A stretch of 52,365 nucleotides of DNA, from positions 1 through 52,365 of the IMG/VR virus record IMGVR_UViG_3300007754_000876. One strand, 5' to 3'. This DNA is from a virus. The translations under genes were made by a program, and so were the position numbers. The notes beneath the pieces were generated by a model. The model was not told the DNA's origin. It saw only the letters and a list, made by a program, of their open reading frames with translations, and did not search any database. How positions within the stretch are numbered: position 1 is the first letter of the stretch; every line of letters starts with the position of its first letter. Of this stretch, positions 27,000 to 34,045 are shown in pieces.

Positions 27000-27743
27000 A
27001 TGAAAAAGATATTGGTCATAGGAGAAAGTTGTCAGGATATTTTTGTCTATTGTAATGCAAGCCGCTTATGTCCAGATATTCCTGTTCCTGTTCTAAATGA
27101 AAAATATCGGACTGACAACCCGGGTATGGCTGCTAATGTTCATCGAAACATTCACGCCTTGGGTGTGACAAGCGATATTATTACAAACGATAACTGGGGG
27201 GATATTACTAAAAAACGGTACGTTCATGAAGAGAGTAATCACATGTTCTTTAGGGCCGATTCGGTAGACGAAATAGAAAGAATAGACTTAAGCGTGATAT
27301 CATATGATTATGACCTGATTGTAATATCAGACTATGATAAGGGTTTCTTGACTGAAGCAGATATAAAAATAATATGCTCAAACCATAATAACGTATTTAT
27401 TGATTCTAAGAAAATTTTAGGGACGTGGGTTCATGATGCTAGATATATCAAGATCAATCATACAGAATACCAGCGCTCGAAAAGCTATATTGATAAAACA
27501 ATGTTCGAAAAAATTATTCGGACTGAAGGCCCAAGAGGGTGTGTATATAGGGAAGTGGTCTATCCAGTCAACAAGGCTGAGGTAAAAGATGTATCGGGCG
27601 CGGGCGATAGTTTTCTAGCGGCTCTTGTGGTAAAGTTTTTAGAAAATTCTGATATAATAGAAAGTATAAAATTTGCAAATAAGTGCGCTTCTGAAATTGT
27701 TACAAAGAGGGGGGTTTCAACGATACAATGCAACGTGTATTAG
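27000..27743 (+). CDS. HldE N-domain-like heptose-7-phosphate kinase (PfkB family)
   Basis: About 247 residues are co-linear with the kinase half of HldE: RLCPDIPVPVLNEKYRTDNP followed by GMAANVHRNI, VISDYDKGFL, the anion-hole motif DVSGAGDSF with catalytic Asp, and FANKCASEIVTKRGVSTI at the end. The expected reaction phosphorylates C1 of D-glycero-D-manno-heptose-7-phosphate. It is about 60 residues shorter than the E. coli domain, with contractions in the middle, so substrate range may differ. ATG 27000 and GTG 26994 are both possible; neither has a clear ribosome-binding site. It overlaps the HldD-like gene by 16 bases. Confidence 0.82.
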   Translation: MKKILVIGESCQDIFVYCNASRLCPDIPVPVLNEKYRTDNPGMAANVHRNIHALGVTSDIITNDNWGDITKKRYVHEESNHMFFRADSVDEIERIDLSVISYDYDLIVISDYDKGFLTEADIKIICSNHNNVFIDSKKILGTWVHDARYIKINHTEYQRSKSYIDKTMFEKIIRTEGPRGCVYREVVYPVNKAEVKDVSGAGDSFLAALVVKFLENSDIIESIKFANKCASEIVTKRGVSTIQCNVY

Positions 27744-28546
27744 TCACAGGAGCTGACGGTTTTATTGGGAAGAATCTTGCCGCAACCCTAAAAGAAGAAG
27801 CGCAAATTTTTTGTTTGTCTGAAGACAATTTGGATGACGCTAGATGGAAAGACGTGTGGAACCATTTTCTGGAAGAGGCGTCTCCTGCTGTCATTTTTCA
27901 TGTCGGCGCGTGTTCCGACACATTAGAACAAAACGTTAATTTTATGATGCATCGAAATTATGAGACAACAAAGTTTCTAATGGATTGGTGCGTCAACAAT
28001 AGCGTTCCAATGATTTACTCTTCTTCTGCTGCAAGCTATGGAGTGACTGAAGACTATCCATCGAACTTATATGGATGGAGTAAGTACGTCGCAGAAGATT
28101 ATGTGGTGAGTAATTCTGGCATCGCATTACGTTATTTTAATGTGTATGGCCCGGGGGAGGAACGCAAGGGGAAGATGGCGTCGATTGTGTATCAGATGTA
28201 CAAAAGGCACCAAGGAAATTTGGAGTGCAAGTTATTTCCAAAACGACCTCTTCGAGATTTTGTGTATGTGAAAGATGTTGTGTCTGCAAACATTCATGCT
28301 TACAAGAATTACGAATCGTTAAGAGGATCATACTACGATGTTGGTAGCGGTCAATCAAGGGCATTTGAGGATATTCTTGATTTGCTAGAAATCGAATATT
28401 CTTATCACTCCACTCACACGATTCCAGAGGGCTATCAATTTTTCACCTGCAGCGATAAAGAAAAGTGGCTACCGGGCTGGGCCCCAGAGTATCAGCTCGA
28501 AGCAGGAATCGAGGATTATGGAAAAGTATTACGATTACAGCGTTGA
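27728..28546 (+). CDS. hldD: ADP-glyceromanno-heptose 6-epimerase-like (HldD)
   Basis: This 272-residue extended SDR tracks HldD along its length: VLVTGADGFIGKNLA, IFHVGACSDTLEQN (HldD: H-x-G-A-C-S), SSSAASYG, Tyr115-x3-Lys119 in YGWSKY, ALRYFNVYGPGEERKGKMAS and RDFVYVKDVVSANIHAY. It is about 40 residues shorter than E. coli HldD. It would convert ADP-D-glycero- to ADP-L-glycero-D-manno-heptose. The gene sits directly after the kinase-like gene and before an oxygenase. The RYFNVYGP-KGKMAS block is what separates HldD from GalE or RmlB relatives. Confidence 0.85.
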   Translation: MQRVLVTGADGFIGKNLAATLKEEAQIFCLSEDNLDDARWKDVWNHFLEEASPAVIFHVGACSDTLEQNVNFMMHRNYETTKFLMDWCVNNSVPMIYSSSAASYGVTEDYPSNLYGWSKYVAEDYVVSNSGIALRYFNVYGPGEERKGKMASIVYQMYKRHQGNLECKLFPKRPLRDFVYVKDVVSANIHAYKNYESLRGSYYDVGSGQSRAFEDILDLLEIEYSYHSTHTIPEGYQFFTCSDKEKWLPGWAPEYQLEAGIEDYGKVLRLQR

Positions 28547-29177
28547 CGATTATCAATTCGTCGAAGCCATATCTGGTTTATTTGATTGTGGTAATTTACA
28601 GTATCTGCATGAAATGCACATTGACGAATATGAGTTTTTTGATAAGCCGGGAAAAGATTCGGATACCATATTCCATCAAAAGTTTTATAACAAAATGAGA
28701 TCTGGCTGGCCAGAATTTCTTGAATTATATCAAAAATTTATTAGAGAATTTATAGCTCCCATTACTAATGCGAAAGACCAACTCATATATCAAAAGTGGC
28801 CTACATTTCGGGTACACCTCCCAAATAACGTAGCAGTGGGCGGATGGCATAAGGATAGCGACTACAATCACCCTCTTGGGGAGACAAATTTTATACTTGC
28901 ATTAACTCCTATGTTCGAGAGTAATACAACTATTGCGGAAAGCGAGCCGGGGAAGATGGATTTTCATCAGCTTGAATTAATGCCTGGTCAGATTGTGCGC
29001 TTTAATGGAAACCAGTGCACTCATGGAAACCTCCCTAACAAGACTGGCGTTACCAGGGTGAGTTTCGATTTTAGGATCATGATGCCAGAAGACTATAACT
29101 CAAATTATCGCTTAACTTCGCTAAGCAAAGGAAACAAATTTCTTATTGGTCACTATTATGAGGTTATGGAGATATGA
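28518..29177 (+). CDS. Fe(II)/2-oxoglutarate-dependent oxygenase-like protein
   Basis: The 219 residues contain a double-stranded beta-helix pattern: GGWHKDSDYNHPLGETNF gives the H-x-D metal pair (His111, Asp113), and RFNGNQCTHGNLPNKTG provides the distal His169 followed by an Arg-rich strand (VTRVSFDFRI). This layout resembles StrG/phytanoyl-CoA-hydroxylase-type enzymes found in aminoglycoside and O-antigen clusters. It could hydroxylate or dehydrogenate a sugar. It overlaps the HldD-like gene by 29 bases and the fucose synthase gene by ATGA, so it sits inside the nucleotide-sugar block. Confidence 0.7.
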   Translation: MEKYYDYSVDDYQFVEAISGLFDCGNLQYLHEMHIDEYEFFDKPGKDSDTIFHQKFYNKMRSGWPEFLELYQKFIREFIAPITNAKDQLIYQKWPTFRVHLPNNVAVGGWHKDSDYNHPLGETNFILALTPMFESNTTIAESEPGKMDFHQLELMPGQIVRFNGNQCTHGNLPNKTGVTRVSFDFRIMMPEDYNSNYRLTSLSKGNKFLIGHYYEVMEI

Positions 29178-30100
29178 GGGTTGTAATCACAGGCGGAACA
29201 GGGATGGTCGGAGCTGGATTTCGAAGCATAGAGACAGAGCATGAACTTATATTTGTTGGCTCGAAAGATTATGACTTAAGATATCTTGATGATACTCGAT
29301 GTATGGTGAGGGACCACTGTCCTGAAGCAATAATACATCTTGCTGCCAGGGTGGGCGGAGTAAAGGGCAACTCTGATTTTGTCGCGGACTTTTTTTCTGA
29401 TAATATTCGGATAAATACAAACGTCTTGTCGGTTGCACATAAGCTTGGAGTAGGGAAGGTTGTTTCTTTGTTATCAACTTGCGTATACCCTGATGCAGTT
29501 GTGTATCCTCTAACAGAAGAGCAGATTCATGACGGTGAGCCGCACCCCAGCAACTTTGGTTATGCGTACGCTAAGAGGATGCTGGACGTACACTCAAGGG
29601 CCCTTCGTCAGCAATATGGATGTAACTTCATCTGCGCAGTGCCAAACAATCTGTACGGTCCTTATGATAATTTTGATTTAGAAAATGGGCATGTCATACC
29701 ATCGATAATAAGAAAGGTGTGGGAAGCAAAGCAAACGGGAAATCCACCTGTTCTTTGGGGCGATGGGTCTCCATTAAGGGAATTTACGTACTCAAGAGAT
29801 ATTGCAATTGCGTTGCTTTTTTTATTAGAAAATTATGATTTGGCTGCTCCTGTGAATATAGGCACGACAAACGAGGTAAGCATCAAAAACATAGTGAGCA
29901 TGATTTGTGAAAGTTTAGAATACGACGGAGAAATTGTTTGGGATATTACAAAGCCAAGCGGTCAATTTAAGAAACCAAGCTCTAATAAGCGCTTTCTTTC
30001 TCTTGGTTGGCCATCTGCCTCGTATACGCCTCTGCGGAAGGGTATACAATTGACATGCAAATGGTTTAAGGAAAGCTATCCAAATGTAAGGGGAGTTTGA
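29174..30100 (+). CDS. fcl: GDP-L-fucose synthase-like
   Basis: This 308-residue SDR shows the GDP-fucose synthase signatures: VVITGGTGMVGAGF, HLAARVGGVKGN, LLSTCVYPDA, HPSNFGYAYAKRMLD with Tyr130 and Lys134, and NLYGPYDNFDLENGHVIPS followed by the LWGDGSPLREFTY stretch. It would epimerise and reduce GDP-4-keto-6-deoxymannose to GDP-L-fucose. The substrate can be made by the Gmd homologue at 32952 and the product used by the GT11 enzyme at 10757. ATG overlaps the preceding TGA. Length is normal for the family. Confidence 0.9.
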   Translation: MRVVITGGTGMVGAGFRSIETEHELIFVGSKDYDLRYLDDTRCMVRDHCPEAIIHLAARVGGVKGNSDFVADFFSDNIRINTNVLSVAHKLGVGKVVSLLSTCVYPDAVVYPLTEEQIHDGEPHPSNFGYAYAKRMLDVHSRALRQQYGCNFICAVPNNLYGPYDNFDLENGHVIPSIIRKVWEAKQTGNPPVLWGDGSPLREFTYSRDIAIALLFLLENYDLAAPVNIGTTNEVSIKNIVSMICESLEYDGEIVWDITKPSGQFKKPSSNKRFLSLGWPSASYTPLRKGIQLTCKWFKESYPNVRGV

Positions 30101-30102
30101 AA

Positions 30103-30810
30103 ATGAATGTCTTAGTTCCAATGGCTGGCGCGGGCAGTCGATTTATGTCTGCGGGCTACGTTCTACCAAAGCCATTAATCGACGTTGATGGTACTCCAAT
30201 GATACAAACTGTTGTTGAAAATCTCGGTTATGATGCAACTTATATTTTTGTCGTTCAGGCTTCGCATTACCACGAATATGGTCTTGCAAGTTTTTTGGAA
30301 TCTATAGCTCCAGGGTGTAAAATAGTCTTGGTAGACGGAATGACAGAGGGAGCAGCGTGTACAACACTTTTGGCTAGAGACTATATCGCTAATAATGACT
30401 CGCTACTGATTGTTAATTCTGACAATGTATTCGATTGGGACAACATGGCATTCTTAAGAGACGCAACGCAACCCGGCGTTGATGGGTGTATTCTTGTATT
30501 TAACGGTACGAACCCAAAATGGAGCTTCGCGAAGACGGACGAAACAGGCCGAGTAACGGAAGTAGCTGAAAAAAAGCCCATCAGCGATATAGCCACTGCT
30601 GGAGCATATTTTTGGGCAAGAGGCTCTGATTACGTACAAGCAGCAAGTCAAATGATAGAAAAAGATATAAGGACTAATAACGAATTCTATGTCTGTCCAG
30701 TATACAATGAGTTAATCAATAATGGTGGCTACGTTACAGTGTCATACGTCGAGAAGATGTGGGGACTTGGAACGCCAGAAGACTTACAATATTATTTGGA
30801 GCATCACTAG
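30103..30810 (+). CDS. Sugar-phosphate nucleotidyltransferase
   Basis: ATG 30103 is chosen because AAGGGGAG lies 8 bases upstream. The ~235 residues carry the nucleotidyltransferase loop VLVPMAGAGSRFMSAGYVLP followed by KPLIDVDGTPM, a metal-binding LIVNSDNVFDWD, and EKMWGLGTPEDLQYYLEH at the end. This places it among the GCD1/RmlA-like pyrophosphorylases that make NDP-sugars. The base and sugar are not readable; GDP-mannose for the fucose route or a CDP/UDP sugar are options. It resembles short family members found in capsule loci rather than full-length ManC. Confidence 0.8.
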   Translation: MNVLVPMAGAGSRFMSAGYVLPKPLIDVDGTPMIQTVVENLGYDATYIFVVQASHYHEYGLASFLESIAPGCKIVLVDGMTEGAACTTLLARDYIANNDSLLIVNSDNVFDWDNMAFLRDATQPGVDGCILVFNGTNPKWSFAKTDETGRVTEVAEKKPISDIATAGAYFWARGSDYVQAASQMIEKDIRTNNEFYVCPVYNELINNGGYVTVSYVEKMWGLGTPEDLQYYLEHH

Positions 30811-30811
30811 T

Positions 30812-31444
30812 TTGGGATATACGTCTTTTATTTTTGACAATGACGGGGTGCTTGTAGACACCACTGAGCTACAAGTTAAAGCAACGCTAGCAGCAATTGA
30901 CGAGGTCTTGAATTTAAAGCTAACAACTCAAGAAGATATTTCTGTCCTTAAGTCAACTATAACTACTCGTGATAAGCTCATAAAGCTTTGTCAAAAGGGG
31001 TACTTTACTCTTAATAAAGTAGACGCTGTATACGAAAGAAAAAAAATAATCACAAATAAAATGATGAGTATGTTAGACTCTGAAGACTATCAAGACAAAA
31101 TTGAAATGTTTGAATTTTTACGACGAGAAAATAAAAACATAGCGGTAGTAACGAATGCGAACCGTGCTTCGACAGTTACACTACTAAATAATCTTGGTTT
31201 TATGAAGTACCTAGATGTGTTAATAACGAATAATGATGTAAAGAACACAAAGCCACACGCCGAACCATATGTTAGGGCGATGCTTCAATTAGGCGGCTCA
31301 ATTGAGGACTTCATAATATTCGAAGACTCTGTAACAGGTTTAGCCTCGGCTCGCGGCTCAGGCGCAACTGTTTACGAGATCAGCAATTTTAGAGATGTAA
31401 ATACCCAATTGATGGAAGAAATAATAGCGGGAAATTACAAATGA
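30812..31444 (+). CDS. HAD-superfamily phosphatase (beta-phosphoglucomutase-like)
   Basis: A TTG at 30812 with GGAG upstream is the likely start, giving about 210 residues; longer frames would run back into the nucleotidyltransferase. FIFDNDGVLVDTTELQ is HAD motif I (Asp nucleophile), VVTNANRAS is motif II, KPHAEPY is near motif III and FIIFEDSVTGLASARGSG is motif IV. The helical cap after motif I fits phosphatases acting on small sugar phosphates. It could supply the missing phosphatase step of the heptose route or act elsewhere. Confidence 0.75.
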   Translation: MGYTSFIFDNDGVLVDTTELQVKATLAAIDEVLNLKLTTQEDISVLKSTITTRDKLIKLCQKGYFTLNKVDAVYERKKIITNKMMSMLDSEDYQDKIEMFEFLRRENKNIAVVTNANRASTVTLLNNLGFMKYLDVLITNNDVKNTKPHAEPYVRAMLQLGGSIEDFIIFEDSVTGLASARGSGATVYEISNFRDVNTQLMEEIIAGNYK

Positions 31445-31899
31445 TTTTTATTGCTCATCGAGGAAACACCAACGGCCCCGTGCCGTCCTTAGAAAATAAT
31501 CCAGACTATATTGATAAAGCGCTACAGGCAGGTTTCTATGCTGAGGTCGATGTTCGGCAGGGTGAAAGTTCCGAAACGTTTATTGTGGGTCATGATTTTG
31601 GTGAATACCAATTAGATATTTCTTGGTTCCTCCAGCGCAGAGAAAAATTGTTTATTCATGCTAAAGACTTAAGCACGTATGCTTATTTTCTAAGTGATAA
31701 TCAAGTGTGGCATGTTTTCTGGCATCAAAACGACGCATACACCATGACATCTTCCGGATATATATGGGCGTATCCCGGTAGCGAATTAAACGATAAGTGT
31801 ATATGTGTGATGCCAGAAACAGCGTCATATTCCTCTGAGCAATTATCGATATGTGCAGGTATTTGCAGCGATTATGTTGCTTCAATGTACAGCGGGTAG
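31441..31899 (+). CDS. Short glycerophosphodiester-phosphodiesterase-like protein
   Basis: The 152 residues begin FIAHRGNTNGP and continue LENNPDYIDKALQAGFYAEV, DVRQG and IVGHDFGEYQL, matching the H-R-G, E-N, E-x-D and H-D metal/catalytic elements of the GDPD/PI-PLC-like TIM barrel. Typical GDPD is 240 residues, so the second half of the barrel is shortened. Similar short proteins occur in polysaccharide loci with no proven reaction. It is coupled by ATGA to the HAD gene. Role unknown. Confidence 0.65.
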   Translation: MIFIAHRGNTNGPVPSLENNPDYIDKALQAGFYAEVDVRQGESSETFIVGHDFGEYQLDISWFLQRREKLFIHAKDLSTYAYFLSDNQVWHVFWHQNDAYTMTSSGYIWAYPGSELNDKCICVMPETASYSSEQLSICAGICSDYVASMYSG

Positions 31900-31944
31900 T
31901 GTATGCTAAAACATCTTCTAAAATTCTAATATTATTTTGTTTAT

Positions 31945-32955
31945 ATGGAAAACACAAAAAAAGAGACTGTTCTAATAACAGGGGGCGCGGGATTTATTGG
32001 CCACGCGATAATAGAGCACTTATTAAGGACTACCGATTTTGATATTGTATCGCTTGATCGGCTGGATACATCTGGATGTCTAGACAGGATAAGTGATGTT
32101 ATTGCGAAAAACCCATCGTGGCGCCGACGCACTCATGTAATTTGGCACGATCTCAAAGCGCCTTTGAGCGACCATGTTATACACAAGCTGGGGAGAATAG
32201 ACTACATCTTGCATCTTGCAGCAGGTTCTCATGTAAATCGTAGTATACAATATCCTCTTGAGTTTGTGATGGACAATGTGGTTGGTACTTGTAATTTACT
32301 GAACTACGCGAAGGAACGCTGTGAAACGTTAAAACTGTTTTTATATTTCAGCACTGATGAGGTTTTTGGTCCAGCACCGCCAGGAACCACGTTCAAAGAA
32401 AACGACAGGTATAATGCTAAAAATCCCTACGCTGCAACAAAAGCAGCGGCCGAGGAGCTGTGTAATGCATATGCAAACACGTATAAACTTCCTGTTATCG
32501 TCACGCATACAATGAACGCATATGGCCCACGACAGCATCTCGAGAAATTTATTCCTATAGTAATAAAGAAGTTACAAAATAATGAAAGTATTGTGATTCA
32601 CTCAGACCGAGGAGGTACAAGACCTTCGAGCCGTCGCTACCTTTTTTCTAGAGACGTTGCTGAAGCTGTAAGATTTTTAATGCTGACGCATACCATTGGG
32701 GAAAAATATAACGTTCGAGCGGATGCTGAAACAGATAATTTAACGCTTGCGAAGATGATCGCTTCCATTATGGGAAAAGAGTTAAGGTATGAGTTGAAGT
32801 ACCCAGAGCGCACAAGACCAGGAAACGATTTTAGGTATTCTGTGTGCGGGGAAAAATTACAAAAAATGGGGTGGAGGCAGCAAACAAGTTTGGAACAAGG
32901 CCTTGAGGAAACGATACGCTGGTATCTGGACAATCCGACGTGGGGCGTTTTATGA
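31945..32955 (+). CDS. NDP-sugar 4,6-dehydratase/epimerase (RmlB-like SDR)
   Basis: This 336-residue extended SDR has VLITGGAGFIGHAIIEHLL, HLAAGSHVNRSIQYP, YFSTDEVFGPAPPG with the acid pair D-E typical of dehydratases, and YAATKAAAEEL with Tyr162 and Lys166. MNAYGPRQHLEKFIP also follows the RmlB order. It is probably a nucleotide-sugar 4,6-dehydratase; the nucleotide is uncertain. A 45-base AT-rich spacer precedes it with no obvious ribosome-binding site, unusual in this island. It overlaps the Gmd-like gene by ATGA. Confidence 0.8.
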   Translation: MENTKKETVLITGGAGFIGHAIIEHLLRTTDFDIVSLDRLDTSGCLDRISDVIAKNPSWRRRTHVIWHDLKAPLSDHVIHKLGRIDYILHLAAGSHVNRSIQYPLEFVMDNVVGTCNLLNYAKERCETLKLFLYFSTDEVFGPAPPGTTFKENDRYNAKNPYAATKAAAEELCNAYANTYKLPVIVTHTMNAYGPRQHLEKFIPIVIKKLQNNESIVIHSDRGGTRPSSRRYLFSRDVAEAVRFLMLTHTIGEKYNVRADAETDNLTLAKMIASIMGKELRYELKYPERTRPGNDFRYSVCGEKLQKMGWRQQTSLEQGLEETIRWYLDNPTWGVL

Positions 32956-34004
32956 AAATAGCAATGATCACGGGGGTAACAGGCCAAGACGGATCATATC
33001 TTGCCGAATTTTTGCTTGAAAAGGGGTATCGTGTTATTGGGTTGAAGAGAAGAACAAGTCTAATTACAACAGACCGAGTGAATGAAATTTATGATAATCC
33101 AAATTTTGAATTGCGATATTACTCTCTGCATGATCCCACAACATTATATCGGTTGCTAGAAGAATACAGACCCTCTGAATTTTATAACCTTGCTGCTCAA
33201 TCTCATGTGCGTGTTTCTTTTGACGTCCCCATTGAGACTGTAGACTCGATTGCAATGGGTACATTGCGCATTTTTGAAGCGATTCGTCATGTAGATAAAG
33301 AAATAAAAATATATCAGGCTTCATCTTCAGAGATGTACGGTGATAATCCTACCCATCCCCAGAATGAGAGTACGACATTTATGCCTGTCAGCCCTTACGC
33401 TTGCGCTAAATTATTTGCACATAATCTGTGCCGGAATTATCGTGAAGGATATGGCATGCATATTTCTAGCGGAATTCTTTTTAATCATGAATCACCGCGT
33501 CGGGGAGAAACGTTTGTAACAAAGAAGATAACCCGCGCCGCGGCCAGAATTAAGCTGGGGCTACAAGAAAAATTATATCTCGGGAATTTAGACGCAAAGC
33601 GTGACTGGGGATATGCAGGTGACTATGTGGAGATGATGTGGTTAATGCTACAACAGGACAACCCTGACGATTATGTAATTGCAACAGGAGAAACTCACTC
33701 TGTTAGAGATTGGCTCGAGGCAGTCTTTAAGGAAGCTGGGTTACCGATCGATGGGAACGTAGAGATCGATCATCGCTTGTTTAGACCACATGAAGTACCC
33801 TTGCTGCTGGGTGATCCGTCTAAGGCTAAGGAAAAGCTTGGGTGGGAACCAAAGATGAAATTTCAACAATTAGCAAAGCTAATGTACCAGGCTGATCGAC
33901 TGGAGGCCGAAAGAGACCTTCGAGCCGCAGGTCGTGATTTAAAGCTTCAAGGCTTGATGGATGGTCAGAAAATACCATTTCGAGGTTTTAAAAAAATAGA
34001 GTAA
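32952..34004 (+). CDS. gmd: GDP-mannose 4,6-dehydratase-like
   Basis: ATG 32952 (overlapping the previous TGA) is chosen over GTG 32940, giving 350 residues, close to E. coli Gmd. The family pattern is clear: ITGVTGQDGSYLAEFLLEKG, YNLAAQSHVRVSFDVPIET, IYQASSSEMYGD (Thr/Ser-Glu), YACAKLFAHNL with Tyr149 and Lys153, ILFNHESPRRGETFVTKKI and LGNLDAKRDWGYAGDYVE. It converts GDP-mannose to GDP-4-keto-6-deoxymannose, the substrate of the Fcl homologue. It is the last gene of the sugar island. Confidence 0.94.
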   Translation: MKIAMITGVTGQDGSYLAEFLLEKGYRVIGLKRRTSLITTDRVNEIYDNPNFELRYYSLHDPTTLYRLLEEYRPSEFYNLAAQSHVRVSFDVPIETVDSIAMGTLRIFEAIRHVDKEIKIYQASSSEMYGDNPTHPQNESTTFMPVSPYACAKLFAHNLCRNYREGYGMHISSGILFNHESPRRGETFVTKKITRAAARIKLGLQEKLYLGNLDAKRDWGYAGDYVEMMWLMLQQDNPDDYVIATGETHSVRDWLEAVFKEAGLPIDGNVEIDHRLFRPHEVPLLLGDPSKAKEKLGWEPKMKFQQLAKLMYQADRLEAERDLRAAGRDLKLQGLMDGQKIPFRGFKKIE

Positions 34005-34045
34005 ATGCATATCACAACTTCTATAATATATCATAGGAAGTTTAT
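34005..34045 (+). promoter_or_regulatory. Short spacer with -10-like box before nuclease gene
   Basis: The 41-base gap at the island's right edge contains TATAAT at 34022-34027 and an AGGAAG ribosome-binding site. No convincing -35 box lies 17 bases upstream (GAGTAA). With the box only 18 bases before the ATG, the transcript leader would be extremely short. It may be a phage-type promoter or chance. Confidence 0.25.

Noticed and set aside
30812-31444. HAD protein as true GmhB
   Set aside because: It lacks the FLDRDGVIN-like start and zinc loop of GmhB; only a generic sugar-phosphatase call is supported.
6894-34004. Island as a bacterial O-antigen or capsule locus
   Set aside because: Flanked by tail fibre, gp55, gp25 and gp6-type genes in the same orientation, with no export genes, so it belongs to the phage.
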